DNA from: an uncultured Bacteroidales bacterium
GTDB lineage: Bacteria; Bacteroidota; Bacteroidia; Bacteroidales; UBA932
NCBI GenBank assembly: GCA_944322815.1
Contig: CALUQB010000007.1
Location: 18,172-82,171, forward strand
Direction: 5' to 3'
DNA length: 64,000 nt
In this document: positions 52,177 through 61,647 of the stretch, piece after piece
Position numbering within the stretch: position 1 is the stretch's first letter
Layout of the letters: every line of letters begins with the position of its first letter
The notes under the pieces: generated by a model
Seen by the model: only the letters and a program-made list of their open reading frames with translations
What the model was told of the DNA's origin: nothing
Database searches by the model: none
Translations under genes and position numbers: made by a program

Positions 52177-52935
52177 ATGCTTAGATTCCACAACATAGTA
52201 TTCGGGCCGATACATAGCCGCAGGCTCGGCTCTTCTTTGGGTATAAACCTGCTTCCGGAGAACGGCAAACTCTGTAATTTCGACTGCATATATTGCGAAT
52301 GCGGCTGGAACAGGGACGGTCGCGGAGATACGCTCATGCCGTCTGCAGATGAAGTCGTCCATGCTCTGGAAACCAAACTGCAGGAATGTGCGGAGCAGGG
52401 GATACCTGTTGATTCCATCACATTCTCAGGTCATGGCGAGCCGACCCTGAATCCTCATTTTCCCGAAATCATTGCGCAGACGGTGAGTCTGCGCGACAGA
52501 TATTACCCTCAGGCGAAAGTCTCGGTGCTGACGAATGCCACGATGGTGAACCGTCCTGAGATTTTCGATGCGCTGAAAAAGGCGGACAATCCGATAATGA
52601 AGCTGGATGCTTCCACTTATGATGGAGTGGCTCTGGTGAACAGGCCGTCCGGCAGCTATGATATAGAGGCCGTTATCAGCGGCCTCTCCAGATTCGACGG
52701 AGATTTCGTGCTGCAGACCATGTTCCTGAAGTCCCCAGGGTTCGATACGGCGTCAGACGGCAATCTTCCCGGCTGGATGGATATTGTGCGCAGACTGAAG
52801 CCGCGTGAGGTTATGGTGTATACTCTGGACAGGGAGACACCTGAGAAGGATCTGGAAAAATATACTGTGGAAGAGATGACTGCTCTGGTGCAGCCTCTGA
52901 TAGACGAAGGCTTTTTCGTCCAGATAAGGGGATAG
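52177..52935 (+). CDS. Radical SAM protein of unknown substrate
   Basis: A 252-residue radical SAM enzyme. LCNFDCIYCECGWN supplies the CxxxCxxC cluster ligands (Cys29, Cys33, Cys36), and SFSGHGEPTLNPHF-like FSGHGEPTLNPHFPE is the SAM-binding GEP element. The N-terminal FGPIHSRRLGSSLGINLLP matches a widely distributed small family related to the wyosine/Elp3-like set. No auxiliary cluster or accessory domain is seen. It is embedded between the amidohydrolase gene and dtd with 9- and 14-base gaps. Role unknown; tRNA modification would fit the neighbours. Confidence 0.78.
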   Translation: MLRFHNIVFGPIHSRRLGSSLGINLLPENGKLCNFDCIYCECGWNRDGRGDTLMPSADEVVHALETKLQECAEQGIPVDSITFSGHGEPTLNPHFPEIIAQTVSLRDRYYPQAKVSVLTNATMVNRPEIFDALKKADNPIMKLDASTYDGVALVNRPSGSYDIEAVISGLSRFDGDFVLQTMFLKSPGFDTASDGNLPGWMDIVRRLKPREVMVYTLDRETPEKDLEKYTVEEMTALVQPLIDEGFFVQIRG

Positions 52936-52937
52936 TT

Positions 52938-52952
52938 GGAGGTAAAGGTATG
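52938..52952 (+). promoter_or_regulatory. Shine-Dalgarno of dtd
   Basis: GGAGG at 52938-52942, 7 bases before the ATG at 52950. It is one of the few canonical SD sequences in the window. Confidence 0.5.
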
Positions 52953-53405
52953 AGAACGGTAGTACAGCGGGTGAAGCATGCATCTGTATCTGTCCCGGCG
53001 GAGAATTACGAAGCCGGTATTGGCGCAGGCCTCATGATATTGGCGGCTTTCGAGGATTCGGATACAGATGCTGATCTGGAATGGATGGCTAAAAAGCTCT
53101 GCGCCTTGAGAATCTTCGATGATGCGGACGGAGTGATGAACCTGTCCGTAAGGGATACCGGAGGTGATATGTTATGCGTCAGCCAGTTCACGCTTTATGC
53201 TTCGACTGCCCGCGGCAACAGGCCCTCCTATATCAGGGCGGCGAAACCTGATGTGTCGGCACCTCTTTATCGGAAATTCTGTACTGTTCTCGAAGAATAT
53301 TTGGGAAAATCTGTCGGAAAAGGTATTTTTGGAGCTGATATGAAAGTCTCGCTTCTGAATGACGGGCCCGTGACCATAATAATTGATTCTAAAACCAAGG
53401 AGTGA
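52950..53405 (+). CDS. dtd: D-aminoacyl-tRNA deacylase
   Basis: A 151-residue chirality-proofreading enzyme that hydrolyses D-aminoacyl-tRNAs and Gly-tRNA-Ala. MRTVVQRVKHASVSV starts the protein. The active-site SQFTLYAS is the SQxT motif, and VSLLNDGPVTIIID is the cross-subunit cis-GP motif; both are clear. NRPSYIRAA is also typical. The length is normal. It follows the radical SAM gene by 14 bases and precedes deoC by 7 bases. Confidence 0.95.
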   Translation: MRTVVQRVKHASVSVPAENYEAGIGAGLMILAAFEDSDTDADLEWMAKKLCALRIFDDADGVMNLSVRDTGGDMLCVSQFTLYASTARGNRPSYIRAAKPDVSAPLYRKFCTVLEEYLGKSVGKGIFGADMKVSLLNDGPVTIIIDSKTKE

Positions 53406-53412
53406 CATATTT

Positions 53413-54306
53413 ATGACCGATTTATTGAAAAAATATGATTATGCCCCTGACAAGGTGGCTATAGACCATGCTTTGGAAATCATAGCTGGAAATGCGGACA
53501 GTGTCATGTCGCATGATGTACTGAAGGACTGTCTTTCGATGATAGATCTGACTTCCCTCAAGACAGAGGATACACCGGCATCCATTACGAAACTGGTGGA
53601 GAAGGTGAATGCTTTCCACGAGAGTTTCCCGGGATACTCACTTCCTGCTTCCATCTGCGTATATCCGAATTTCGCAGGTGTGGTGAAAGCCGCGAAGAAA
53701 TGTGACGACGTGCATGTGACAGTGGTGTCTGCCTGTTTTCCTTCATCCCAGAGTTTTCTGGAGGTGAAACTGAAGGAATGCGAAATGGCTGTGTGCAACG
53801 GTGCAGATGAGGTGGATATCGTTCTTTCACTGAGTGCCTTCCTGTCCGGTGATTATGAGGCTGCAGGAAATGAAATCAAGGCTGTTCGTCAGACCATAGA
53901 TGCTGCGGCTGCAGCGCAGGGACGCACGGTTACGCTGAAGGTGATTCTGGAGACAGGACTGCTTATCTCTCACGAGCTTATCGCGCAGGCGTCATTCCTG
54001 GCCATGGAGTCAGGTGCGGATTTCATCAAGACTTCTACGGGAAAGGTGAGTGTGAATGCCACGCCTGCCGCTGCATACGTGATGTGCCAGTGTATAGCGA
54101 AGTATTATGATAAGACTGGCAGGAAGGTCGGATTCAAGCCTGCAGGAGGCATTTCGACTTCGCTCGATGCTGTCTGCTATTATTCCATAGTTTCGACTCT
54201 TCTCGGCAAGGAATGGCTGGACAAGTCTCTCTTCCGTTTCGGTGTCAGCCGTCTGGCTAATACCGTCCTTTCCGACATCGAGCAGCGTACAGTGAACTAT
54301 TATTGA
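53413..54306 (+). CDS. deoC: Deoxyribose-phosphate aldolase
   Basis: A 297-residue class I aldolase that splits 2-deoxyribose 5-phosphate into glyceraldehyde 3-phosphate and acetaldehyde. The Schiff-base Lys lies in SGADFIKTSTGK, and the second functional Lys in GRKVGFKPAGGIST. CVYPNFAGVVKAA is also typical. At 297 residues it is of the longer type, with an N-terminal helical extension. The ATG at 53413 is 7 bases after dtd. A perfect terminator follows. It ends the thrS-side plus-strand gene run and is convergent with nuoN. Confidence 0.94.
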   Translation: MTDLLKKYDYAPDKVAIDHALEIIAGNADSVMSHDVLKDCLSMIDLTSLKTEDTPASITKLVEKVNAFHESFPGYSLPASICVYPNFAGVVKAAKKCDDVHVTVVSACFPSSQSFLEVKLKECEMAVCNGADEVDIVLSLSAFLSGDYEAAGNEIKAVRQTIDAAAAAQGRTVTLKVILETGLLISHELIAQASFLAMESGADFIKTSTGKVSVNATPAAAYVMCQCIAKYYDKTGRKVGFKPAGGISTSLDAVCYYSIVSTLLGKEWLDKSLFRFGVSRLANTVLSDIEQRTVNYY

Positions 54307-54350
54307 GTCCGGCTCAAAAGGGTGATTTCAATTTTCTGAAATTGATATGA

Positions 54351-54377
54351 AAAAAGCGGCCGTCAAGCCGCTTTTTC
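54351..54377. terminator. Bidirectional terminator between deoC and nuoN
   Basis: AAAAAGCGGC-CGTCAA-GCCGCTTTTT: a perfect 10-bp stem with A-run and T-run on opposite sides, so it works on either strand. It closes both the deoC unit and the nuo operon. Confidence 0.9.
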
Positions 54378-54423
54378 TCGTTATAATGATATTGTCATTG
54401 GCCGGGGACGGCCCATGATAAAA

Positions 54424-55857
54424 CTACATTCCGAAGGCGTAGAGATTGATCCCGTCGAAGACCGAACTTGCAAGTCCCAGAATCAGGATTCCGGCCAGGC
54501 AGAGCAGGAGACTCAGACGGGTGCTGTTGTCGCTGCGGAACGTTGCGATAGGGGAGTCGTTCGGCGTGATGAACATGGCCTTGATCACCAGCATGTAGTA
54601 GTACAGGGATATGATCGTGTTCAGCAGGGCTATGAAGACCAGCACATGGAAACCCTGCTCGAAAGCTGCAGCAAAGATGAAGAACTTCGAGAAGAACCCA
54701 GCGAAAGGTGGGATTCCTGCCAGAGAGAAAATGGCCAGCATCATCACAATCGCCAGTTTCGGATTCGTCTTGTAAAGTCCGTTGTAGTCTTCCATGTTCA
54801 CTTTCCCGTCACTGTTCTGCTCCACTGCGGTGATCACTCCGAATGCCGCGAGATTCGCCACCATGTACACAAGTACATAGTAGACGAGGGATGTCATTCC
54901 ATACGGAGTGCCGCTGATGACTGCCAGCATGATGTAGCCGGCCTGCGATATGGACGAGAATGCCAGGAACCTCTTCAGATTCTTCTGTCTGATGGCGAAA
55001 AGGTTGGCAACGGTTATACTCAGTACGATGACGATGTAGAGAAGTGTCTGCCAGTATTCCACCATAGGAGCGAACACCTTGATCAGCACTACCATCAGCG
55101 CGAATGCAGCCGCAGCCTTGGATACTACGGACAGGTATGATGTGACAGGAGTAGGCGCGCCTTCGTAGGTGTCGGCTGTCCAGAGATGGAACGGCACAAG
55201 GGATATCTTGAAGCCAAGACCGGTGAAGAAAAACACCATGGCCAGTATCTGCAATGCGCTGCCGTTGATCATAGGAACCATGTCTTCGAAGTAGAGGGTG
55301 CCTGTGGTTCCGTAAAAGAAGGAAATTCCGTAGAGCATCAGACCGCTGGCGAAAAGTGCGCTCAGGATGTACTTGGCTCCTGCCTCTGCCGAGTTGTGCT
55401 TGTACTTGTCGAAGGCTACGAGACATGACATCGGTACGGAAGCAAGCTCCAGTCCGATGAAGAACATCATGAAATGGCCGGCGCTGACCATGAAGTCCAT
55501 TCCCAGAAGAGTGGACAGGGTCAGGACATAGAACTCGCCCCTCTTGAATTCCGTATCAGGTTTCCTGAGCCAGGAATCGGACAGAAGGAAAACCAGAAGC
55601 GTGCCTATGGCAAGAACGCTTTTCACAATGCTGTAAATCGGGGCGTAAACGAACATCCCTCCGAAGATCGAAGCGTTTTCCTGCTGGTAAGGCCAGACTG
55701 TCCCTGCTATGAAGAGCAACATGAGGGTACACATTACCCCATGGAAGTATTTGCGGCCTCTGGCACCTGCTATGAGGTCATAAAGCAGGGCTGCGATGAT
55801 CACCCCTACCAGGGCGATCTCAGTGTACATGTAGGTCAATATTGTAGAGAAGTCCAT
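54424..55857 (-). CDS. nuoN: Complex I subunit N
   Basis: A 477-residue antiporter-like membrane subunit of NADH-quinone oxidoreductase with about 14 helices. The conserved core shows [20 protein letters not shown], then [20 protein letters not shown] and [20 protein letters not shown], with conserved Lys and His in proton channels. It is the last gene of the operon and ends 47 bases before a bidirectional terminator. It begins 1 base after the nuoM stop. Confidence 0.95.
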   Translation of the reverse strand: MDFSTILTYMYTEIALVGVIIAALLYDLIAGARGRKYFHGVMCTLMLLFIAGTVWPYQQENASIFGGMFVYAPIYSIVKSVLAIGTLLVFLLSDSWLRKPDTEFKRGEFYVLTLSTLLGMDFMVSAGHFMMFFIGLELASVPMSCLVAFDKYKHNSAEAGAKYILSALFASGLMLYGISFFYGTTGTLYFEDMVPMINGSALQILAMVFFFTGLGFKISLVPFHLWTADTYEGAPTPVTSYLSVVSKAAAAFALMVVLIKVFAPMVEYWQTLLYIVIVLSITVANLFAIRQKNLKRFLAFSSISQAGYIMLAVISGTPYGMTSLVYYVLVYMVANLAAFGVITAVEQNSDGKVNMEDYNGLYKTNPKLAIVMMLAIFSLAGIPPFAGFFSKFFIFAAAFEQGFHVLVFIALLNTIISLYYYMLVIKAMFITPNDSPIATFRSDNSTRLSLLLCLAGILILGLASSVFDGINLYAFGM

Positions 55858-55858
55858 A

Positions 55859-57343
55859 TCAGTTCAAAATATGTGAGATTATCGGTAATACGCTTTCACT
55901 GATCATGTCGCTCATCCACAGCGGAGAGAGACCCAGTCCTGCGATGGCCACGATCAGTACGATGACTGCCAGACGTTCATCCCATGTGGCATCAGTGAGT
56001 TTCAGATGCTCCGGGTTCGTGCATGTACCGTAGAGGATTTTTCCTACAAGCCTCAGGATATAGACAGCGGTGATGACTATGGATGTGCAGGCTATGATGG
56101 TCACGACCCTGTGGAATGTATCGTTGACCATGAAGGCACCGTTGAATATGGTCATCTCAGCCACGAAACCGCTCAGTCCAGGAAGTCCGAGATTTGCCAG
56201 ACCTGCGATCACATAGCAGACAGACAGGAACGGCATGATTTTCATCAGACCGTTGAGTTCCCTGATGTCCCTGGTGTGTGTCCTGCCGTAGATCATACCT
56301 ATCAGGGCGAAGAAAAGGGCCGTCATAAGACCGTGGCTCAGCATCTGGAGGACTGCACCGGTGGCGGCAGTGGTGTTCATCATCAGTATGGCGAAAAGCA
56401 CCAGACCGCAGTGTGATACGGATGAATATGCATTGATATACTTGAGGTCAGTCTGCACGCAGGCTGAGAATGCTCCGTAAACCACGGATATGGTAGTGAG
56501 TATGATGAATATCCAGCTGAGTTCCTGTGCTGCTTCCGGCAGGAGATACATGGCAATGCGGAAGCATCCGTAGCCTCCCAGTTTCATCAGCACACCTGCA
56601 TGAAGCATGGATACTGCCGTAGGTGCTGAAGCATGACCGTCCGGGCTCCATGTGTGGAACGGGAACAAGGCTCCGAGCACTCCGAATCCGATGAAGACTA
56701 TCGGGAACCAGATTCTCTGCATTTCTACCGGTATATTGTGCAGGGCAGCTATTTCGTTGAGGTTCATGGTAGTCGCTCCGGAACCGAAATAGATACCCAG
56801 AATGCCTATCAGTATCAGTGCCGAACCGCCCATCAGCATCAGGGTCAGTTTCATGGCCGAATATTCTTTCCTGCCTGTACCCCATACGCCTATCAGCAGA
56901 TACATCGGGATGAGTGCGACTTCGTAGAACATGAACATGGTGAAAAGGTCCACGGAAATGAAGAATCCGAACACTCCCACGCTCAGAAGGCAGAACCACA
57001 TGAAGAATTCCTTCACTCCGTCCTTCATCTTCCATGAAGCGAAAGTGCCGGTAAAGACTATTATCGCTGAAAGCAGTATCATGGCGACTGAAATCCCGTC
57101 CACGCCTACGGCATATTCTATGTTCAGCGGCCTGTACCACATGAAACTGTCAGTCAGGAGCATTTCGGCAGTCTGTCCGTCAGCTCTCATTCCCAGGAAT
57201 ATGAACACCAGAGCTATGGCCAGGCCCAGCAGCAGGGAAGAGCCTGCCACCATGACGGCATGTATTTGCTTGGTGTTCCTGGATACCCACAGCCCGAGCA
57301 TCATCAGCAGGGGGACAGCAGGGAAAAGTGACAATATATTCAT
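55859..57343 (-). CDS. nuoM: Complex I subunit M
   Basis: A 494-residue antiporter-like membrane subunit with about 14 helices. Conserved patches are [37 protein letters not shown] with the functional Glu, [14 protein letters not shown]-like [14 protein letters not shown] and the Lys/His of [16 protein letters not shown]. It is located between nuoL (33 bases upstream) and nuoN (1 base). The length is typical (490-510 residues). Confidence 0.96.
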   Translation of the reverse strand: MNILSLFPAVPLLMMLGLWVSRNTKQIHAVMVAGSSLLLGLAIALVFIFLGMRADGQTAEMLLTDSFMWYRPLNIEYAVGVDGISVAMILLSAIIVFTGTFASWKMKDGVKEFFMWFCLLSVGVFGFFISVDLFTMFMFYEVALIPMYLLIGVWGTGRKEYSAMKLTLMLMGGSALILIGILGIYFGSGATTMNLNEIAALHNIPVEMQRIWFPIVFIGFGVLGALFPFHTWSPDGHASAPTAVSMLHAGVLMKLGGYGCFRIAMYLLPEAAQELSWIFIILTTISVVYGAFSACVQTDLKYINAYSSVSHCGLVLFAILMMNTTAATGAVLQMLSHGLMTALFFALIGMIYGRTHTRDIRELNGLMKIMPFLSVCYVIAGLANLGLPGLSGFVAEMTIFNGAFMVNDTFHRVVTIIACTSIVITAVYILRLVGKILYGTCTNPEHLKLTDATWDERLAVIVLIVAIAGLGLSPLWMSDMISESVLPIISHILN

Positions 57344-57376
57344 ATCTTGATGTCAGTTTAAGCGTTTCTATAATTA

Positions 57377-59266
57377 TCAGATCAGCAGGAGTATCACGGT
57401 AAGACCCAGTGCACCTCCGAGGAACCATATTCCGTATTTCTGCACGTTTCCGCTCTGCATCCCCTTGATGAGCCATGAGCATTGGTTGGAAAGCCATGCA
57501 AGCATGTTCATGAATCCGTCGACTACGTGTCTGTCGAACCATGCTATCGGAGTGGAAATGCATGCGAATATGATTCTGTGCGTGACGAACTGATAGATTT
57601 CATCTATGTAGAATCTGTGGTATGCAGCCTTGTGCAGACCGCTGAACTTCGCGGCGAGACCATCGGCAACCTTCCTGTCCTCCCTCAGATACATCCATGT
57701 AGCTATCGCAATGCCTGCGGCCGCCACGCAGAGACTGGTCGCCGCTACCGCCCAGTCAATGTGGATGTGATAGGCCTGACCGTTGCTGCTTACGAATTCT
57801 CCGAACGGAATCCATCCGGCAAACAGTGTCACGACTGCCAGGAAGATCAGAGGGATTGTCATGGTGAGCGGAGCCTCATGAGGCGTATGCTCTGCATGCA
57901 GTTCCTTGTTTTCCTTTCCCCAGAAAATGCAGTAGTAAAGCCTGAACATATAAAATGCAGTGAGGCCTGCGATGAATGTCATCACCCATCCCATAACCGG
58001 GCTGAAACCGAAACATGCAGCCAGGATTTCATCCTTGGAGAAGAAACCGCTCAGAGGCCAGATCCCTGCTATGGCCAGACATGCCACCAGGAACGTAATA
58101 TGGGTCACAGGCATGTATTTCCTGAGTCCGCCCATAGCCGACATTTCGTTCGAATGCACTGCATGTATGATGCAGCCGGCTCCCAGGAAGAGGAGAGCCT
58201 TGAACATGGCGTGCGTGAAAAGATGGAACATGGAAGCCATGTATCCGAGTCCTCCCTCGTGAGGGTCTGCCGATGTGCAGACGCCCAAAGACACGATCAT
58301 GAATCCTATTTGTGAGATGGTACTGAAAGCCAGCACCCTCTTGATGTCGCTCTGTACGCATGCCACCACTGCTGCATAAAGGGCCGTGAACGCACCGACG
58401 TATGCTGTGATGTGCAGGACTTCGGGAGCATATCCGATGAACAGCGGGAACATCCTCGCCACCAGGTAGACACCGGCGACGACCATGGTCGCAGCGTGTA
58501 TCAGTGCCGAAACCGGGGTAGGGCCTTCCATAGCGTCCGGAAGCCAGATATGCAGAGGGAACATGGCACTCTTTCCTGCACCTCCGATGAACATCAGACC
58601 GAGTGCTATCGGCAGGAATACCTTTGCCGAACCGATTACGGCAGAATCCGGCGTGAATGAGAATGAGCCGGTGTAGAACCCGTAGATCAATATGCCTATC
58701 AGGAAGCCAAGGTCGGCGAACCTGGTCACTATGAACGCCTTCTTTGATGCGGCTATAGCCTCTTTCTTCGTATAGTAGAAACCGATCAGAAGGTATGAGC
58801 TGACGCCCACAAGCTCCCAGAAGATATACATCTGGAAGATATTGGTCGCTACCACCAGTCCGAGCATGCTCATGGTGAACAGGGAAAGGAATGCGTAGTA
58901 TCTCTGGAATCCTCTCTCTCCCTTCATGTACCCGAAGGAATATATGTGGACCATGAATGAAACGGTGGAAATGACTACCAGCATCATCACGGATATCGGA
59001 TCCAGAAGGATGCCGAGATCTATGTGGAGATTACCTCCGAACGGGAGCCATTCGGCATTCCATGGTATCATGGTAGGGAAGAGCCCTTCGGCATTCCTGC
59101 CTCCTCCGAAATATGAGAAAGCTGTCCAGTAGCTGAGTGCGGCTACAATGCCTGTCACTACTGTTCCGAATGTGCCGGCTGCTCCGGGTTTGAGCCTGCT
59201 GTCAAGCAGGCCTATGAGCAAGAAGCTCAGAAATGGCAGCAAAAGTATCAGAATCGTATATTCCAT
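57377..59266 (-). CDS. nuoL: Complex I subunit L
   Basis: A 629-residue antiporter-like subunit, the distal proton-pumping unit, with about 15-16 helices and a long C-terminal lateral helix. Key conserved parts are FSFGYMKGERGFQRYYAF-like YSFGYMKGERGFQRYYAFL, FWELVGVSSYLLIGFYYTKK with the central Glu, and MFPLHIWLPDAMEGPTPVSA with the channel Lys/His residues. It follows nuoK by 16 bases. The length is normal for NuoL (610-650). Confidence 0.96.
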   Translation of the reverse strand: MEYTILILLLPFLSFLLIGLLDSRLKPGAAGTFGTVVTGIVAALSYWTAFSYFGGGRNAEGLFPTMIPWNAEWLPFGGNLHIDLGILLDPISVMMLVVISTVSFMVHIYSFGYMKGERGFQRYYAFLSLFTMSMLGLVVATNIFQMYIFWELVGVSSYLLIGFYYTKKEAIAASKKAFIVTRFADLGFLIGILIYGFYTGSFSFTPDSAVIGSAKVFLPIALGLMFIGGAGKSAMFPLHIWLPDAMEGPTPVSALIHAATMVVAGVYLVARMFPLFIGYAPEVLHITAYVGAFTALYAAVVACVQSDIKRVLAFSTISQIGFMIVSLGVCTSADPHEGGLGYMASMFHLFTHAMFKALLFLGAGCIIHAVHSNEMSAMGGLRKYMPVTHITFLVACLAIAGIWPLSGFFSKDEILAACFGFSPVMGWVMTFIAGLTAFYMFRLYYCIFWGKENKELHAEHTPHEAPLTMTIPLIFLAVVTLFAGWIPFGEFVSSNGQAYHIHIDWAVAATSLCVAAAGIAIATWMYLREDRKVADGLAAKFSGLHKAAYHRFYIDEIYQFVTHRIIFACISTPIAWFDRHVVDGFMNMLAWLSNQCSWLIKGMQSGNVQKYGIWFLGGALGLTVILLLI

Positions 59267-59282
59267 ATCATTCTCGTTGTTT

Positions 59283-59591
59283 TTACCACTTCAGCTTGTC
59301 CAGATTCCTGACCTGGATGTTGCGCAGGTTGCGGTAGATGTTTATGATGATGGCGATAGCCACTGCTGTCTCGGCCGCACTGATACCGATGGCGAAAAGG
59401 GAGAAGAAAAATCCCTCAAGCTGGCCGGGGAACAGAAAACGGTTGAACACTACGAAGTTGATGTCCACAGAGTTCAGTATCAGCTCCACTGCGATGAGCA
59501 TGGCCAGAAGATTCCTTCGTGTCAGGAATCCGTATATGCCTACGAACATCATGATGGTGGAGACGATCAGGTAATATTCCATATGTACCAT
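59283..59591 (-). CDS. nuoK: Complex I subunit K
   Basis: A 102-residue membrane subunit with three helices: YLIVSTIMMFVGIYGFL, NLLAMLIAVELILNSVDINF with the proton-channel Glu of helix 2, and AAETAVAIAIIINIYR with that of helix 3. The start at 59591 is set by a strong SD (AAGGAGGA, 6 bases before the ATG). An alternative ATG lies three codons inside. It overlaps neither neighbour (nuoJ 12 bases, nuoL 16 bases away). Confidence 0.95.
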   Translation of the reverse strand: MVHMEYYLIVSTIMMFVGIYGFLTRRNLLAMLIAVELILNSVDINFVVFNRFLFPGQLEGFFFSLFAIGISAAETAVAIAIIINIYRNLRNIQVRNLDKLKW

Positions 59592-59597
59592 AGAAAA

Positions 59598-59605
59598 TCC
59601 TCCTT
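59598..59605 (-). promoter_or_regulatory. Shine-Dalgarno of nuoK
   Basis: Minus-strand AAGGAGGA, 6 bases from the nuoK ATG. It lies within the nuoJ-nuoK gap and decides the start at 59591. Confidence 0.6.
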
Positions 59606-60113
59606 ATCTTTTTCTGGCTATCAGGATACCTCCTATGATGCAGGCGAGGAGCAGTACGCTTATCACCTCGAACGGAAGTACGTAACCATATTTTTCCGTG
59701 CTCATCAGAGCAAAACCTATTTCCTTTACTGGCAGTTCTCCATGCTCGAAGACCGGATTCAGGAACTTGTGCTTGAGCATGACGAACAAGCAGATGCCCA
59801 TCGCGGCGAGTGTCGCCACGAGTCCGGCGAAAAACTTGCTTTTCTTGAGCTTTTCCGCCTGGTCACCCTCGCTGGAAGTCAGGAGGATGGAGAAGACGTA
59901 GAGTACCGTAATACCTCCGGCATACACCAGAAGCTGTACTGCTCCGAGGAAGGAATAGTTCAGCTGGAAGTAAATGCCGGCTGTGCCTATCAGAACGAAA
60001 AGCAGATAAGTGGCTGCCCTGAGGATCCTTTTCGTGGAGACAGCCAGTATGGAGCTCACCACTATGAACACGGCGAGCACTGCAAATACTATCAAATCTA
60101 GAGTTATATTCAT
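59604..60113 (-). CDS. nuoJ: Complex I subunit J
   Basis: A 169-residue membrane subunit with five helices, e.g. LIVFAVLAVFIVVSSILAVS, AATYLLFVLIGTAGIYFQLN and GAVQLLVYAGGITVLYVFSI, the last being the helix with the pi-bulge in other NuoJ. The length is normal (160-185). It begins 2 bases after the nuoI stop. It forms part of the connection between the hydrophilic arm and the antiporter subunits. Confidence 0.94.
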   Translation of the reverse strand: MNITLDLIVFAVLAVFIVVSSILAVSTKRILRAATYLLFVLIGTAGIYFQLNYSFLGAVQLLVYAGGITVLYVFSILLTSSEGDQAEKLKKSKFFAGLVATLAAMGICLFVMLKHKFLNPVFEHGELPVKEIGFALMSTEKYGYVLPFEVISVLLLACIIGGILIARKR

Positions 60114-60115
60114 GG

Positions 60116-60556
60116 CTATTGCTTGTTCAGAGTCTTGATGAGTTTGCTTCTGGTGAATACGGCGTGCTCGAATGCGGTGGAGAATTCTATCGCATCATGC
60201 GGGCAGGCGTTGACGCAGAGATGGCAGAACATGCATGATCCCAGGTCGTATTCGTATTTTACCAGACGTTTTCTGGATTTTCCGGTTTCGGGATCAGTCA
60301 CCATTTCGGACGTTATCCTGATACTTCCGTTCGGACACGCCATCTGGCAGAGTCCGCAGGCGATGCATTTGTTGGCTCCGTTTTCATCCAACGGCATGGT
60401 AAGCTCACCGCAGAACCTGTCGTTCATTTTCAATGTGGCCCTGTTCTCGGGGTAGCACTCGGTAATCTTTTTCGTGAAGAACTCCCTGAATGTTACCTTC
60501 ATTCCGGTCAGAAGCGATCCAAGGGCCTTAAAAATACCTTTTATGTAATTTATCAT
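60116..60556 (-). CDS. nuoI: Complex I subunit I (two 4Fe-4S clusters)
   Basis: A 146-residue ferredoxin-like subunit binding clusters N6a and N6b. Both ligand sets are clear: CIACGLCQMACPNGSI and CMFCHLCVNACPHDAI. The ATG at 60556 lies 2 bases after nuoH and yields the usual N-terminal helix (MINYIKGIFKALGSLLTG). The frame is open upstream to 60637 within nuoH, but homology does not extend there. The C-terminus is short. In the EFG-less complex these clusters lie closest to the likely electron-entry face. Confidence 0.93.
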   Translation of the reverse strand: MINYIKGIFKALGSLLTGMKVTFREFFTKKITECYPENRATLKMNDRFCGELTMPLDENGANKCIACGLCQMACPNGSIRITSEMVTDPETGKSRKRLVKYEYDLGSCMFCHLCVNACPHDAIEFSTAFEHAVFTRSKLIKTLNKQ

Positions 60557-60558
60557 GG

Positions 60559-61635
60559 CTAAAAATGCAATTTGAATACGACAACAATGACCATAAGAAG
60601 CAGGTTCAGAAGTCCTATCGGTACCAGATATTTCCATTCAAGGGTAAGTATCTGGTCGATTCTGAGCCTTGGGAACGTCCATTTGATCCACATCAGCAGC
60701 CATACTATGAAGAAGGCTTTGGCAAAGAACCAGATGAAGCCCGGTATGGCGTCCATCACTGCGTTGAAACCGTCAAGTCCCGGAATGTGGAGCGGCATCC
60801 ATCCTCCGAGGAAAATCGTGGCGGCTATACTCGAAATGACGAAAAGATTCACGAATTCCGCTACGTAGAAAAGTCCGAAGTGCATTCCCGAATATTCGGT
60901 ATGGTATCCGGCAGTCAGCTCTGACTCTGCCTCAGGCAGGTCGAAAGGCCCCCTGTTCACTTCTGCGTTTCCAGCTATCAGGTAGATGACGAATGCTATC
61001 ACTGCAGGAATGTGCCCCTTGAAGATGAACCATCCGTCAGCCTGCCTCATCACTATTTCCGAAAACTGCATGGTATCTGTCAGGACAACAATAGTCAGAA
61101 TGGAGAGTCCCACTGAAAGTTCGTAGCTTATCATCTGGGCACCGCTTCGCATCGCACCGATGAGTGAGAACTTGCTGTTCGAACTCCATCCTGCGAGCAG
61201 GATGCCGATGATGCCTATGGAAGAGGCCGCCATGAAGAACAGTACCCCGACGTTAAAGTCCAGGATCTCAAGCCCGCGGCTGACAGGGATACATGCGAAT
61301 GCCGTCACCGATGCTATGATCACCAGATACGGGGCCAGGTCGTACAGCATCTTGTCCGAATGCCTGATGGTGATTATCTCCTTGGTCAGCATCTTGAACA
61401 CATCGCAGATGACCTGGATGCTTCCCCATGGTCCGACCCTGTTCGGTCCGAGACGGCACTGGAACGCGGCACAGACTTTCCTTTCCATGTATATCATGAT
61501 GATGGCTATGATCACATACAACAGCAGGAGACATATGCCCACGATGACGCACTCGATGAATATTGCCAGTGCTTCCGGCATCAGCGATGTCAGCTGCGTA
61601 TGGATCCAGTTTGTGATTATACCGAAATCAAACAT
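60559..61635 (-). CDS. nuoH: Complex I subunit H
   Basis: A 358-residue membrane subunit with about eight helices that helps form the quinone site and links it to the proton channels. It carries MERKVCAAFQCRLGPNRVGP (the classical ERKxxAxxQxRxGPN motif), RGPFDLPEAESELTAGYHTE and WIKWTFPRLRIDQIL. It starts 12 bases after nuoCD, with no nuoE, nuoF or nuoG between. The length is normal. Confidence 0.96.
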   Translation of the reverse strand: MFDFGIITNWIHTQLTSLMPEALAIFIECVIVGICLLLLYVIIAIIMIYMERKVCAAFQCRLGPNRVGPWGSIQVICDVFKMLTKEIITIRHSDKMLYDLAPYLVIIASVTAFACIPVSRGLEILDFNVGVLFFMAASSIGIIGILLAGWSSNSKFSLIGAMRSGAQMISYELSVGLSILTIVVLTDTMQFSEIVMRQADGWFIFKGHIPAVIAFVIYLIAGNAEVNRGPFDLPEAESELTAGYHTEYSGMHFGLFYVAEFVNLFVISSIAATIFLGGWMPLHIPGLDGFNAVMDAIPGFIWFFAKAFFIVWLLMWIKWTFPRLRIDQILTLEWKYLVPIGLLNLLLMVIVVVFKLHF

Positions 61636-61647
61636 ATTCTATACTTT

